Assembly: GCF_030611305.1 (NCBI RefSeq)
Contig: NZ_JAUWQB010000004.1
Span: forward strand, 1-64,000
Reading direction: 5' to 3'
DNA from: Desulfobacula sp.
GTDB taxonomy: Bacteria; Desulfobacterota; Desulfobacteria; Desulfobacterales; Desulfobacteraceae
DNA length: 64,000 nt
The notes below the pieces were generated by a model that saw only the letters and a program-made list of their open reading frames with translations, was not told where the DNA came from and did not search any database. Positions 21,205 to 31,327 of this stretch are shown one piece after another. Each line of letters starts with the position of its first letter. The first letter of the stretch is position 1. The position numbers and the translations under genes were made by a program.

Positions 21205-22134
21205 ATGACTGATAACAATACGCACTCAAATAAAGAAATATTTGAGTATCATTATTTTTCACCCAAAAAGAATCTTAAAATCAGGTATGGGATAGCCCCT
21301 TGTCTTAAAGAGCCTGCAAGCGCCATTTTTCTTTTATTACATGGACAATCCGAGTTCATTGAAAAGTATAAGGGGATTGCCAGACAACTGCAGGAAAAAG
21401 GCTTCCAGGTTATCAGCCCGGATTGGCGGGGACAGGGACTGTCTTCCCGGGAGCTTGAAAACAGGCATAAAGGCCATATCAACCGGTTCGATGATTACGT
21501 GGATGATTTGGAAGCGCTCTATTTAAGGGTCATAGAGCCTCAAGGATTGCCGGTTTATATACTGGCACATTCCATGGGCGGGCATATTGCCCTGCGTTTT
21601 ATGAGCAGGCAGCCTTTAAAAATAAAAAAAGCAGTCCTTGTTTCTCCCATGATTGATATTGTTTTGCCTGTAATGCTTCATCCGGTATTAAAATTATTAT
21701 CAAAGAAATTGTCTAAAACGCCATTTGCAAAAAAATACACCCTTGGTTCAAGGGATTATTCTGTTAAAAAAGCAAAATTCAAGGGAAATAATTTATGCCA
21801 TGATCCGGAAAAATACTGGATCCTACATAATGAGATTGCAAAGAATCCTGATCTTGCTCTCGGTGGTGTCACATGGGGCTGGCTGAACGCAGCCTTTGAA
21901 TCTGTTGAAATTTTACAACAGGATGACATGATTGGCAGGATTACCACTCCTATACTGATGATCAGTGCCCAAAAAGATTCTATTGTATCATCAAAAGCCC
22001 AGGAAAAATTGAGCGGGAAATTACCCAATTGTTCATTTCTTTCGATTAAAGGCGCATTCCATGAGCTTCTTTTCGAGGAAATCGGGATCAACCGCCAGGT
22101 CTGGGAAGCGTTTAACCGGTTTGTTGTTGAATAA
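21205..22134 (+). CDS. Alpha/beta hydrolase, lysophospholipase/monoacylglycerol lipase-like
   Basis: LLLHGQSEF, PDWRGQGLSSR, LAHSMGGHIALRF. Confidence 0.88.
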   Translation: MTDNNTHSNKEIFEYHYFSPKKNLKIRYGIAPCLKEPASAIFLLLHGQSEFIEKYKGIARQLQEKGFQVISPDWRGQGLSSRELENRHKGHINRFDDYVDDLEALYLRVIEPQGLPVYILAHSMGGHIALRFMSRQPLKIKKAVLVSPMIDIVLPVMLHPVLKLLSKKLSKTPFAKKYTLGSRDYSVKKAKFKGNNLCHDPEKYWILHNEIAKNPDLALGGVTWGWLNAAFESVEILQQDDMIGRITTPILMISAQKDSIVSSKAQEKLSGKLPNCSFLSIKGAFHELLFEEIGINRQVWEAFNRFVVE

Positions 22135-23379
22135 TTACAGGGATTTTAATGTGTTGATTCTCTCAAGGACGGGCGGGTGGGAATAATTTAAAAACACATA
22201 AAAGGGATGAGGGGTTAAATTAGAAAGATTGTGGGCTGACAGTTTTTTTAAGGCATTGATCAACGGCCTGTTGTCTTTAATAGTCTCTGCGGCAAACCGG
22301 TCAGCCTCGTATTCATCTTTTCTTGATGAGATTTGAAAAAGAATTGAAATAAACAGATCTATAGGTGAGTATAGCATGCCAAAAAAGATCAAACCCGCAT
22401 AAATGGAAACCTCATTCATAAAAAAGGCATGGAATAAACCTTCATGGGAGATAAATATGGAAATAAGATAAAAGATAAATCCCATTTGAAAAATACCTAA
22501 AATCATTCTTTTAATAATATGCTTCTTTTTAAAATGGCCCATTTCATGGGCAAGAACTGAAACCAGTTCTTCAATTGACTGTTCTTTAATAAGGGTATCG
22601 AATAAAACGATTCGTTTGTTTTTTCCAAACCCTGTAAAAAAAGCATTGGATTTGTTGCTCCTTTTGGACCCATCCATGACAAAAATATTGGAAAGTGCAA
22701 AATCAATTGATTTTGCATAATTCAATATGGCTTCCTTTAAAGGGGCATCTTCCAGGGGAGTGAATTTGTTGAATAACGGCATGATCCAGGTGGGAACGAT
22801 ATATTGAACAATAAGAAGGAAAACAGCACTTGCGGCCCAGCAGTAAATCCAGGCAAATTGGCCGCCAAATTCCAAGAAGCCAAGAATTAATGATAAAAGG
22901 ATTCCTCCCAGAATTGCTGAAAGAACAATGGATTTAATAAGGTCGGCAAAAAAAAGTCTTGGCGTTGTCTTATTGAATCCAAATTTTTCTTCAATCACAA
23001 AAGTGGAATAAATACTGAAAGGCAGGGAGATCAGAAGTTTTAAAAATAAAAGAATGCCTGTAAAAAAAAGCCCTGAAAGAATTGAGCCGAAATTAAATGA
23101 TCTGACAAAGGAATCAATGGCTTGGAAGCCACCCGAAAACCAAAACAGAATAATAATAATAAGGTCAACACTTGATGTGATAAATCCAAATTTTGTATTT
23201 GCCTTCAGGTAGTTCTGAGATTCAATATATTTTCCAGGTTTGTAATGGTTGTTAAATTCTTTTGGAAGGGGCTGGTTCAGATTTCCAAGATTTAGAAAAT
23301 CTGCGATATTATCAATAAGGTAACTGCCTATCAGTGTTGTAAGAATGATAGCGGTAATAAATTGTTCCGAAAAAAGCAT
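22135..23379 (-). CDS. M48 family Ste24-like CAAX prenyl protease homologue
   Basis: Multi-TM protein with LAHEMGHFKKKH and DEYEADRFAA. Confidence 0.9.
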   Translation of the reverse strand: MLFSEQFITAIILTTLIGSYLIDNIADFLNLGNLNQPLPKEFNNHYKPGKYIESQNYLKANTKFGFITSSVDLIIIILFWFSGGFQAIDSFVRSFNFGSILSGLFFTGILLFLKLLISLPFSIYSTFVIEEKFGFNKTTPRLFFADLIKSIVLSAILGGILLSLILGFLEFGGQFAWIYCWAASAVFLLIVQYIVPTWIMPLFNKFTPLEDAPLKEAILNYAKSIDFALSNIFVMDGSKRSNKSNAFFTGFGKNKRIVLFDTLIKEQSIEELVSVLAHEMGHFKKKHIIKRMILGIFQMGFIFYLISIFISHEGLFHAFFMNEVSIYAGLIFFGMLYSPIDLFISILFQISSRKDEYEADRFAAETIKDNRPLINALKKLSAHNLSNLTPHPFYVFLNYSHPPVLERINTLKSL

Positions 23380-23397
23380 CTTTAAAGGAAAGCAGCC

Positions 23398-23679
23398 TTA
23401 AGAATTGATCAGATCTCTTAATTTACCAGAACATTTAAAGGTTACAACCCTTCTGGCCGGCAGGGTCATTTCTTGATCAGTTGCAGGATTTCTGCCTTTC
23501 CTGGCTTTTTTTTCGTTTACACAAAACTTCCCAAAACCACTGATCATGATATCTTCACCATTTTCAATTGTTTCTTTAATGATTTCAAGGAACTCTTCCA
23601 TGACTTCATAGGTCGTTGTCCTGGATAAATTAAGCTTGTTTTGTATTTTTTCAGCAATAATTGTTTTGGTTAATGCCAT
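23398..23679 (-). CDS. ihfA: Integration host factor alpha/HU family DNA-binding protein
   Basis: MALTKTIIAEKIQNKLNLSRT...GEDIMISGFGKFCVNEKKARKGRNPATDQEMTLPARRVVTFKCS; start at ATG 23679 preceded by GGAG. Confidence 0.9.
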   Translation of the reverse strand: MALTKTIIAEKIQNKLNLSRTTTYEVMEEFLEIIKETIENGEDIMISGFGKFCVNEKKARKGRNPATDQEMTLPARRVVTFKCSGKLRDLINS

Positions 23680-23742
23680 AAATTCTACTCCTGCAACAAA
23701 ATTTGGCTTTTCATTTAAGTTGGATATTAAAAATTGTTTGCT

Positions 23743-23772
23743 AAAATACTTTATTCCCTGGGCATTTGTCAA
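23743..23772 (-). promoter_or_regulatory. Candidate sigma70 promoter of ihfA
   Basis: Minus strand TTGACA (23772-23767), 18-nt spacer, TATTTT (23748-23743). Confidence 0.5.
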
Positions 23773-24020
23773 GTAACTAACCCAAGAATATTGAATTAAA
23801 TTAAATCCTTGTTTGAAAACTCAAAAACGGGTACACAATAAAATTGCCATTCGTAACAAAGGTTATTTGAGCTTTGATATATTTTCCAATATGAGCTGAA
23901 CCGGCCATAGCGATACGTTTTGTTTTAGATTGTTAATTTTTAAATTGTTTGCTATTTTATGTGGTACATAATAATTTCAAAAACTTAGGTGATTTAATAA
24001 TAAAAGTCAAATGATTTTAA

Positions 24021-25406
24021 ATGTTTAGTGATGGAGTGGAAAAGCCGATGATAAATGCACTGACTGCCCTGGATGGGAGATATGCCCGATTAACTACAGA
24101 GCTTGCTGATGTTTTTTCTGAGTATGGTTTGATAAAACACAGGGTGTTTGTTGAAATTGAATGGCTTAAATTCATATTAGTCGATCTGAAACTTGCCCCC
24201 TTTGATGATTTAAACATTGAGAAACTTGATAATATAGCCCAGACATTTGACCTGGAAGATGCTCGCAAGGTTAAGGAGATTGAAAAAGAGACGAATCATG
24301 ATGTAAAGGCAGTTGAATATTTCATAAAGGATCAACTTGATCTTTTAGGGCTTTCAGATATAAAAGAGTGGGTCCACTTTGCCTGCACATCTGATGATAT
24401 TAATAATACTTCCTATGCATTGATGTTGAAAAAAGGCAAAGAAATTGCCGTCGCTTTATTAAGGCAGTTCATCACCGATCTTGAGCTAAAGGCGTTACAG
24501 TATAAATCAATTCCAATGATGTCAAGAACCCATGGGCAGCCGGCAACACCCACGACGGTGGGAAAAGAATTTATAAATTTTGCCTGGCGAATCCTGCAGG
24601 AAGCAGATATTATCGATCAAAACAAAGTTCAGGCAAAAATAAACGGGGCAACCGGAAATTATAATGCGCATTATTTCGTATACCCTGAGATTAACTGGAT
24701 TGAGGCGTCTCAACGATTTATTTCTACCCGCTTAAAGTTGGAACCTATCCTTTTTACAACCCAGGTAAATCCGAATCACTCCATTGCTTTTGTCCTGCAT
24801 GCCATGATCAGGGCTGCGGCAACGATTATTGATCTGGACCGGGATATGTGGGGATATATCAGTCTGGGGTATTTTAAGCAACGAGTCAAAAAAGGAGAGG
24901 TCGGTTCATCCACCATGCCTCATAAGGTCAATCCTATTGATTTTGAAAACAGTGAAGGAAACATGGGGATTGCCATATCAATGATGGAACATCTTTGTGT
25001 CAAGTTGCAAAAATCAAGATTCCAAAGAGACTTGAGTGACAGTACGGTTTTGAGAAGCCTGGGATCTGCATTCGGTTATTTTGCAATTGGGGTGAAAAAT
25101 GCCTTGAAAGGATTATCCAAGGTAGAACTGAATAATGAGGTGATACAAAAAGATCTTGACGATAACCAGGAACTCCTTGCAGAACCTTTCCAGACTGCCA
25201 TGAGGGTGTTTGGTGAGGACAACCCGTACGAAAGACTGAAAGAGCTTACCCGTGGACAGAAAATCAATAAAAAAGATCTGGAAAAGTTTGTTGACGGTCT
25301 TGAAAAGGTGCCGGCAGATTTTAAAAAACGCATGAAGCAATTAACCCCTGAAACATATGTCGGGCTCGCACAAAATCTGGTTGATATTTATTTTAAAAAA
25401 AAATGA
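24021..25406 (+). CDS. purB: Adenylosuccinate lyase (start may be 24048)
   Basis: INALTALDGRYARLTTELADVFSEYGLIKHRV; GSSTMPHKVNPIDFENSEGN signature. Confidence 0.96.
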   Translation: MFSDGVEKPMINALTALDGRYARLTTELADVFSEYGLIKHRVFVEIEWLKFILVDLKLAPFDDLNIEKLDNIAQTFDLEDARKVKEIEKETNHDVKAVEYFIKDQLDLLGLSDIKEWVHFACTSDDINNTSYALMLKKGKEIAVALLRQFITDLELKALQYKSIPMMSRTHGQPATPTTVGKEFINFAWRILQEADIIDQNKVQAKINGATGNYNAHYFVYPEINWIEASQRFISTRLKLEPILFTTQVNPNHSIAFVLHAMIRAAATIIDLDRDMWGYISLGYFKQRVKKGEVGSSTMPHKVNPIDFENSEGNMGIAISMMEHLCVKLQKSRFQRDLSDSTVLRSLGSAFGYFAIGVKNALKGLSKVELNNEVIQKDLDDNQELLAEPFQTAMRVFGEDNPYERLKELTRGQKINKKDLEKFVDGLEKVPADFKKRMKQLTPETYVGLAQNLVDIYFKKK

Positions 25407-25984
25407 CAGACAAATTATCAAAAAAAGATGGAACATTGCTTTTGGAACTCGCAAGGGAAAGCATTCTATGTGAGTTAGGGCAAGAAGATGACAAGCTTGG
25501 ATCTTTGAAGACCAAAGTATCAACTTTAGTTTTGGAAGAAAGCCGTGGAACTTTTGTCAGCTTACATAAAAAAGGGGATCTCAGGGGCTGTATTGGCAAT
25601 ATAGAGCCGGTTAAAACGGTTTTCGAAGGGGTCAGGGACAATGCAAAACATGCAGCCTTTAATGATTCAAGGTTCAGTCCGCTGTCTTATAAAGAGTTAA
25701 AGGATACAATTATCGAGGTCAGTATTCTAACCCGGCCGCAAAAGCTTGATTACACTGATGCCGAGGATTTAATTGCAAAGCTCAGGCCTGATATTGATGG
25801 TGTGATAATCAAAAAGCACTATCATAGTTCGACTTTTCTGCCTCAGGTATGGAAACAGCTAAAAGAGCCCAAAACATTTTTAACACATCTTTGTAGAAAA
25901 GCCGGATTATCACCGGATGAATGGAAATCCGGCGGTCTTAGTGTCTTAACATATCAGGTTCAATTGTTTGAAGAGGAACGGTGA
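25403..25984 (+). CDS. AMMECR1 domain protein
   Basis: GTFVSLHKKGDLRGCIGNIEP and FSPLSYKELKDTIIEVSIL; overlaps purB stop. Confidence 0.92.
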   Translation: MTDKLSKKDGTLLLELARESILCELGQEDDKLGSLKTKVSTLVLEESRGTFVSLHKKGDLRGCIGNIEPVKTVFEGVRDNAKHAAFNDSRFSPLSYKELKDTIIEVSILTRPQKLDYTDAEDLIAKLRPDIDGVIIKKHYHSSTFLPQVWKQLKEPKTFLTHLCRKAGLSPDEWKSGGLSVLTYQVQLFEEER

Positions 25985-26051
25985 CGTTTTTTTGAAAAAC
26001 AAATGAAACAGAGCGTGGTTTTATAAAAAGAAAACAAAGAAGAGGTAATAT

Positions 26052-26312
26052 ATGGCAATTGATCAGGAATTGTTGAAAGCCATATCATCAATTGATAACC
26101 TTGATGATATGAACCACTTTTTTGAAGATATTTTCACTCCTGCCGAACTTGATGATATTTCTTTGAGATGGAAGCTTCTAAAGGATCTTCATAATGGACT
26201 GACCCAGCGTAAAATCGCAGAGAAATACGGTATCAGCCTGTGTAAGATTACAAGAGGCTCAAAAATTTTGAAAAACAAAAATTCCGCTGTATTAAAAGTA
26301 TTAAATTCCTAA
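26052..26312 (+). CDS. TrpR/YerC-like repressor family protein
   Basis: FTPAELDDISLRWKLLKDLHNGLTQRKIAEKYGISLCKITRGSKILKN. Confidence 0.85.
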   Translation: MAIDQELLKAISSIDNLDDMNHFFEDIFTPAELDDISLRWKLLKDLHNGLTQRKIAEKYGISLCKITRGSKILKNKNSAVLKVLNS

Positions 26313-26926
26313 AGATTCGATATGAGCTCCAATGCCAGCTTTGACCATAATTCCAAATTTAATTGTTCAAGGTTTTTCGTTTTTTTCCATGCAAATTGAA
26401 ATAGTTCGGAACCGGGGGAAAATTTTTCAGGAGCGGTTGTCAATATCCTGAAAACAGCGCCCAGGTGAACCTTTCCGACGTCTGTAATATCCTCGCTGAT
26501 CACTCCGATAAAGTGTGGAAGGTCATTTTCAGATCTTTGATCAAGTTCTTCATTTAGTTCCCTTTCCATGCCCGTAATCAGAATTTGCAAAAAAGAGTCG
26601 TTTTGTGTTTTCCTGTCAATGGGATTAATATGACCGCCTATTCCGATGGACCAAAGGTCATGAAGCCGTTGTTCACTTCCTTTCCGGTTATATATAGCCG
26701 TCTTTTTAAAGTCTCTGGTTTGAAGAACGATATAGGGAATAATCTGTTTATAAGAGGGGTTTTCTTCTGCATCTGAGCGGTTAATAAACTCAAATCCTGT
26801 AGCAGAACAATTTTCAATAAACAGGTCCAGTCCCAATGGCACAATGCTTTTTTGCTGGACCCATGATTCTGGTAAGCGGTTCTTTTTAATACATAACACG
26901 GTTTCGTTTTTAGTCACAAAAATCAT
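26309..26926 (-). CDS. NUDIX-like predicted phosphoesterase
   Basis: GIGGHINPIDRK...GMERELNEEL Nudix-box-like region. Confidence 0.75.
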   Translation of the reverse strand: MIFVTKNETVLCIKKNRLPESWVQQKSIVPLGLDLFIENCSATGFEFINRSDAEENPSYKQIIPYIVLQTRDFKKTAIYNRKGSEQRLHDLWSIGIGGHINPIDRKTQNDSFLQILITGMERELNEELDQRSENDLPHFIGVISEDITDVGKVHLGAVFRILTTAPEKFSPGSELFQFAWKKTKNLEQLNLELWSKLALELISNL

Positions 26927-27071
26927 CCTTTTGCTTGTTGATTAATCCTAAATTTCATATTTCTATCATACCTTGCAAGAAAAATGAAATGCGATTTTTG
27001 GAGTTTTAATTGCAGATTTTATAGGGTCTGTGGTATTGAAGGTATAAAAACATTAAATATAAAAGGGTCTT

Positions 27072-28028
27072 ATGTTATTTTTAAATAAATATGCAATTCA
27101 AAAGATAGATCAGAATATTATTCAAACAGCTGTTGAACAGGCTTACAGACTGGTGCTGAGTCAAAATTACAATATGCCGGACAGAATGCATGTAGCAGAC
27201 AGACAAAACATACTTTTGTTAATGCCATGTTTTTCAGAAAAATTTTTTGCTACGAAATTGGTTTCAGTTTTTCCTGAAGCACAGAAGCATGGACAACCGG
27301 CAGTGAATGGGGTGATGGTCCTTTCTGATAATGTTTCAGGACAACCCTTGGCCGTCATGGATGGTGCAGCAGTCACTGCCCAGAGAACAGGTGCTGTCGG
27401 GGGATTAGGGGTTAAGCTTCTTACGGCTGAAACTGTGAAGACTGCCGGGGTTTTGGGTGCCGGGGTACAAGGGCTTAGCCAGGCCAGGTACCTTCTGTTT
27501 AATCGTAAGATAAAAACCCTTTATATTTATGATTTGTACGAAGAATCTGCAATAAGTATGAGCAGGACCCTGAAAAAAGAATATCCGAATGTTGAATATG
27601 TAATAACCGAGCATTCAAATCAACTGGTTGAAAATTCCAATGTCATTATTGCTGCGACAACGAGCAGCAAACCTTTGTTTGAAATCACTCCCGATGTTGT
27701 TATGGGAAAAACCTTTATTTCAATCGGTTCATTTAGACCCGACATGCAGGAGTTTCCAAATACAGTGATTGAAAACGCAGATGATATTTTTGTTGATACC
27801 ATGTTTGCTGCCAAAGAGTCAGGTGACATTGCGATTCCTTTAAAAAATCATGTTGTAACAAAGGACGAGATAAAAGAATTTGCCGGGTTACTTGAAAAAA
27901 ATACGTATCCTGAAACCAGAACTGTTTTTTTTAAATCCGTTGGGATGGCCTTGTTTGATTTAGCCGTATCCTCTGCTATTTATCAGCTGGCAGTGGAAAA
28001 TAATATCGGGCAAACACTTGATTTTTAG
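27072..28028 (+). CDS. Ornithine cyclodeaminase/mu-crystallin family protein
   Basis: DGAAVTAQRTGAVGGLGVKLL and GVLGAGVQGLSQARYL. Confidence 0.9.
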   Translation: MLFLNKYAIQKIDQNIIQTAVEQAYRLVLSQNYNMPDRMHVADRQNILLLMPCFSEKFFATKLVSVFPEAQKHGQPAVNGVMVLSDNVSGQPLAVMDGAAVTAQRTGAVGGLGVKLLTAETVKTAGVLGAGVQGLSQARYLLFNRKIKTLYIYDLYEESAISMSRTLKKEYPNVEYVITEHSNQLVENSNVIIAATTSSKPLFEITPDVVMGKTFISIGSFRPDMQEFPNTVIENADDIFVDTMFAAKESGDIAIPLKNHVVTKDEIKEFAGLLEKNTYPETRTVFFKSVGMALFDLAVSSAIYQLAVENNIGQTLDF

Positions 28029-28029
28029 T

Positions 28030-29025
28030 ATGGAAATAAAAAATGTATTAGTTACCGGTGGTGGCGGTTTCCTGGGTAAGGCGATTGTTAAAAAACTTGT
28101 TAAGAAAAATCTGTCAGTCACTTCTTTTTCAAGAAATTTTTATCCTGACCTCGAAAATCTGGGTGTTTTACAGATCCAAGGGGATCTGGCAGATAAAAAT
28201 GCAGTTGCTAAGGCCTTTAGAAATATTGATTCAGTATTTCATGTGGCTGCAAAACCGGGAATCTGGGGGCCCTTTGAAGAATTCTTTCAGGCAAACGTGA
28301 CAGGGACTGAAAATGTGATATTTGCGTGTCTGGAAAATAAAATTAAACAATTGATATATACCAGTTCTCCCAGTGTAATATTTGATGAAAATGATATGGA
28401 AAATGTGGATGAAAGCGCTCCTTATCCGAAAAAATATCTGGCACCGTATCCTGAGACCAAAGCCATGGCTGAAAAAAAAGTGATAAGCGCTGCAAAAAAA
28501 GGGTTGAGCACCATCATCATTCGTCCGCACCTGATTTGGGGGCCGGAAGACAACCACATGGTACCTGGAATTATCAATAGAGCCAATAAATTGAAAAGGG
28601 TAGGGCGAAAGGATGATCTGGTTGATACAATCTATGTTGATAATGCTGCGGATGCGCATCTTCTGGCCTCTCAAAAGCTTATGGAAAATCCTTTATTATC
28701 AGGGAATATTTATTTTGTCAGCCAGGATGAACCTGTCTCAAAATGGGAAATGGCTGATGCCTTTTTGGATGCTGCTGGTTTGCCGCCGATAAGAGGACAT
28801 GTTTCTGCAAAGGCAGCCTATATTGCAGGATCAATTTTTGAGTTTATTTACACGCTTTTCAATATTAAAAAAGAGCCGCCAATAACCCGGTTTGCCGCAA
28901 AAGAGCTTGCAACATCCCACTGGTTTAATATTTCAAGGGCTAAAAAGGATTTGGGCTATTATCCAAAGATTTCTACAAAAGAAGGACTTCGAAAATTAAA
29001 ACAATGGTTTTCAACTGGGAAATAA
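28030..29025 (+). CDS. NAD-dependent epimerase/dehydratase, OleD/3-beta-HSD-like
   Basis: LVTGGGGFLGKAIVKKL, VFHVAAKPGIWGPFEEFFQANVTGTENVI, YTSSPSVIFDENDMENVDESAPYP; start ATG at 28030 just after the previous stop. Confidence 0.88.
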   Translation: MEIKNVLVTGGGGFLGKAIVKKLVKKNLSVTSFSRNFYPDLENLGVLQIQGDLADKNAVAKAFRNIDSVFHVAAKPGIWGPFEEFFQANVTGTENVIFACLENKIKQLIYTSSPSVIFDENDMENVDESAPYPKKYLAPYPETKAMAEKKVISAAKKGLSTIIIRPHLIWGPEDNHMVPGIINRANKLKRVGRKDDLVDTIYVDNAADAHLLASQKLMENPLLSGNIYFVSQDEPVSKWEMADAFLDAAGLPPIRGHVSAKAAYIAGSIFEFIYTLFNIKKEPPITRFAAKELATSHWFNISRAKKDLGYYPKISTKEGLRKLKQWFSTGK

Positions 29026-29031
29026 AAAATT

Positions 29032-30300
29032 ATGAAGCATTTTCAAAAACTCATCTCGCTTAAATTTAACAAATTCAAAAAGGTTATTGTTTTTGCTGCA
29101 AAAGGATTCAGGGAGGATCGGTGCAGCCTTCGGGCATCGGCTTTGACACTTTTTACACTTTTATCCATCGTTCCTGTGATGGCCATGGCATTCGGCATTG
29201 CAAAAGGATTTGGGTTCAAGGAAATCCTGGAAAAAAGAGTCCTTGAATTGTTTGCCGGCCAGGAAGAGGTAATCCAGAATGTTCTTGCCTTTTCAACCAA
29301 TCTTCTTGAAAAAACAAAAGGCAGCCTAATGGCTGTTTTTGGTATTCTCTTACTTTTTTATTCTCTAATAAAACTCATCGGGCATATTGAAAGTGCATTC
29401 AATAAGATCTGGTGGGTGCATGATGACAGGCCATTGATTCGAAAATTTACAGATTATATCGCCATTTCAATCACAGCCGGTATCCTGGTTATTTTTTCAA
29501 GTAGCGCCAATATTTTTATTACAGCATATCTTGCCAAATTTTTGTCCCATATCAACCTTCCAGAAAATGTTGAACAATTAATTTCTCTGGGATTTAATAT
29601 TTTTCCTTTTTTATCCATCTGGATATTGTTTATCTTTTTTTATATTTTTATTCCAAACAAGAAGGTAGATATTAAAGCGGCACTGGCTGGCGGTATAATT
29701 GCGGGAACTATATTCCAAGTAGCTCAAATGACCTATCTGAAATTCCAGGTAGGCGTTTCCAGTTATAATGCTATCTATGGCAGCTTTGCAGCCTTGCCCC
29801 TGTTTTTAATCTGGCTACAGGCCTCCTGGGCAATTGTTTTATTTGGAGCAGAAGTTGCATTTTCCTGGGAAAATACCGAAGCACTTGAAACCCAGGATAT
29901 TGATTATGGCAAAATCAGTATCCGGTTAAAGAAATTGATTGTTTTGCGAATAGTTCACCTGTGTGTAAATCGGTTCGCTAACAAAGAGACACCTGCTTCA
30001 GATATTGATATCGCGTCAAAGATAAAAATTCCATTAAAAATAGTGAAAGTGTTGTTGGCAAAACTTATCGAATGCCGTATCCTGCTGGAGGTGAATGGAC
30101 CAAACAACATTGGCTATGTCCCGGCTTCGGATATAGAGTGTCTTACAATTATAGATGTATTGACTGCGTTTGAACAAAGAGGTGATGACGTCATCCAGGT
30201 CGGCGGCACAATAGAATTTGAAGCCTTGGAAGAAAGCCTAAACGAGTTTGCCAACGTATGCAGACATTCTTCCGGAGAAAGAAATTTTAAGGATCTTTAA
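29032..30300 (+). CDS. YihY/BrkB family inner-membrane protein
   Basis: SLRASALTLFTLLSIVPVMAMAFGIAKGFG; VSSYNAIYGSFAALPLFLIWLQASWAIVLFGAEVAFSWEN. Confidence 0.93.
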   Translation: MKHFQKLISLKFNKFKKVIVFAAKGFREDRCSLRASALTLFTLLSIVPVMAMAFGIAKGFGFKEILEKRVLELFAGQEEVIQNVLAFSTNLLEKTKGSLMAVFGILLLFYSLIKLIGHIESAFNKIWWVHDDRPLIRKFTDYIAISITAGILVIFSSSANIFITAYLAKFLSHINLPENVEQLISLGFNIFPFLSIWILFIFFYIFIPNKKVDIKAALAGGIIAGTIFQVAQMTYLKFQVGVSSYNAIYGSFAALPLFLIWLQASWAIVLFGAEVAFSWENTEALETQDIDYGKISIRLKKLIVLRIVHLCVNRFANKETPASDIDIASKIKIPLKIVKVLLAKLIECRILLEVNGPNNIGYVPASDIECLTIIDVLTAFEQRGDDVIQVGGTIEFEALEESLNEFANVCRHSSGERNFKDL

Positions 30301-30304
30301 CCCT

Positions 30305-30838
30305 TCAATCCTTCATACCATACATATTAAAAGAAACTTTATGAAACTGCAAAGACTCTTTTGGGTGGCCTTTTTTTACTTCATCAGGATATCCTATAGC
30401 AATGATTGATTCAATCATAATATTATCGGGTATCTTTAAAAGTTTTTTAACATAAGCATCCGCACTTTTAGCAGGACCATGTTCCCTTTTTCTAATTTGT
30501 ATCCAGCAACTGCCAAGCCCAAGATCATGAGCGGCCAGATGGATAAAAACAGAAGCAATGGATGCATCTTCAACCCAGACATCACTTTCGGATATGTCAC
30601 CGCAGACTGCGATTCCAAGAGGGGCCCCTTTTAAAAAGCCTGCTCCGTGGGGTTTGGCTTTGGAAAGCTTTTCAAGAAGATCTTTGTCTTCAATAACAAT
30701 AAAGCGCCAGGGGTTAATGCCTCTTGAAGAAGGCGATCTTAAGGCGGCTGAAATAAGTGATTTTATTTTTTCTTTTTCAACTGGTTTATTCTTGAATTTT
30801 CTTATACTTCTTCTACTTGAAATCAGATCTAAAAACAT
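30305..30838 (-). CDS. Nitroreductase family protein
   Basis: RRSIRKFKNKPVEKEKIKSLISAALRSPSSRGINPWRFIVI. Confidence 0.93.
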   Translation of the reverse strand: MFLDLISSRRSIRKFKNKPVEKEKIKSLISAALRSPSSRGINPWRFIVIEDKDLLEKLSKAKPHGAGFLKGAPLGIAVCGDISESDVWVEDASIASVFIHLAAHDLGLGSCWIQIRKREHGPAKSADAYVKKLLKIPDNIMIESIIAIGYPDEVKKGHPKESLQFHKVSFNMYGMKD

Positions 30839-30855
30839 AAACTATCCATTTAAAG

Positions 30856-31245
30856 TTAATGAAAACGTGTAATATTGCCCTGCAATTGCATTTCATCTAA
30901 TTTTTTTCTTAACATTCGTTTAAATTTATTCCGTGTCAAAGGCCATAACAGGAGCAGTCCAAAAACATCGGTGATAAGTCCGGGTGTGATCAATACAACG
31001 CCTGCAGCGAATATAATGACGGCATCAATCAATTCTTCGGCCGGCATAAGTCCCTGCTGCAAGTTTGTTCTAAGCCTCATCATGGTATTCATGCCTTCCA
31101 GTCTGGCAAGCCAGGCCCCTAAAAATCCTGTCAGGATGACCAGCAAAATCGTATTAAGGCCTCCAATGACGGTCCCAATTTTTATCAATAAATAAAGTTC
31201 AATAACAGGAATCAGGGTAAAACATAAAAATAATTTTAAAAGCAT
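30856..31245 (-). CDS. fxsA: FxsA family membrane protein
   Basis: PVIELYLLIKIGTVIGGLNTILLVILTGFLGAWLAR; GVVLITPGLITDVFGLLLL. Confidence 0.93.
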   Translation of the reverse strand: MLLKLFLCFTLIPVIELYLLIKIGTVIGGLNTILLVILTGFLGAWLARLEGMNTMMRLRTNLQQGLMPAEELIDAVIIFAAGVVLITPGLITDVFGLLLLWPLTRNKFKRMLRKKLDEMQLQGNITRFH

Positions 31246-31327
31246 TTTCTTTGTTCCTCGTTGCTTTGGATAACATTAAACATAATGATACCTAAACTTT
31301 TTTTGTCAAGTTTTCCGTATTACCTTG

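Noticed and set aside
23679-23772. N-terminal 31-residue extension of the IHF-like ORF
   Set aside because: Canonical start MALTK with upstream GGAG at 23679, and the extension region contains the likely promoter.
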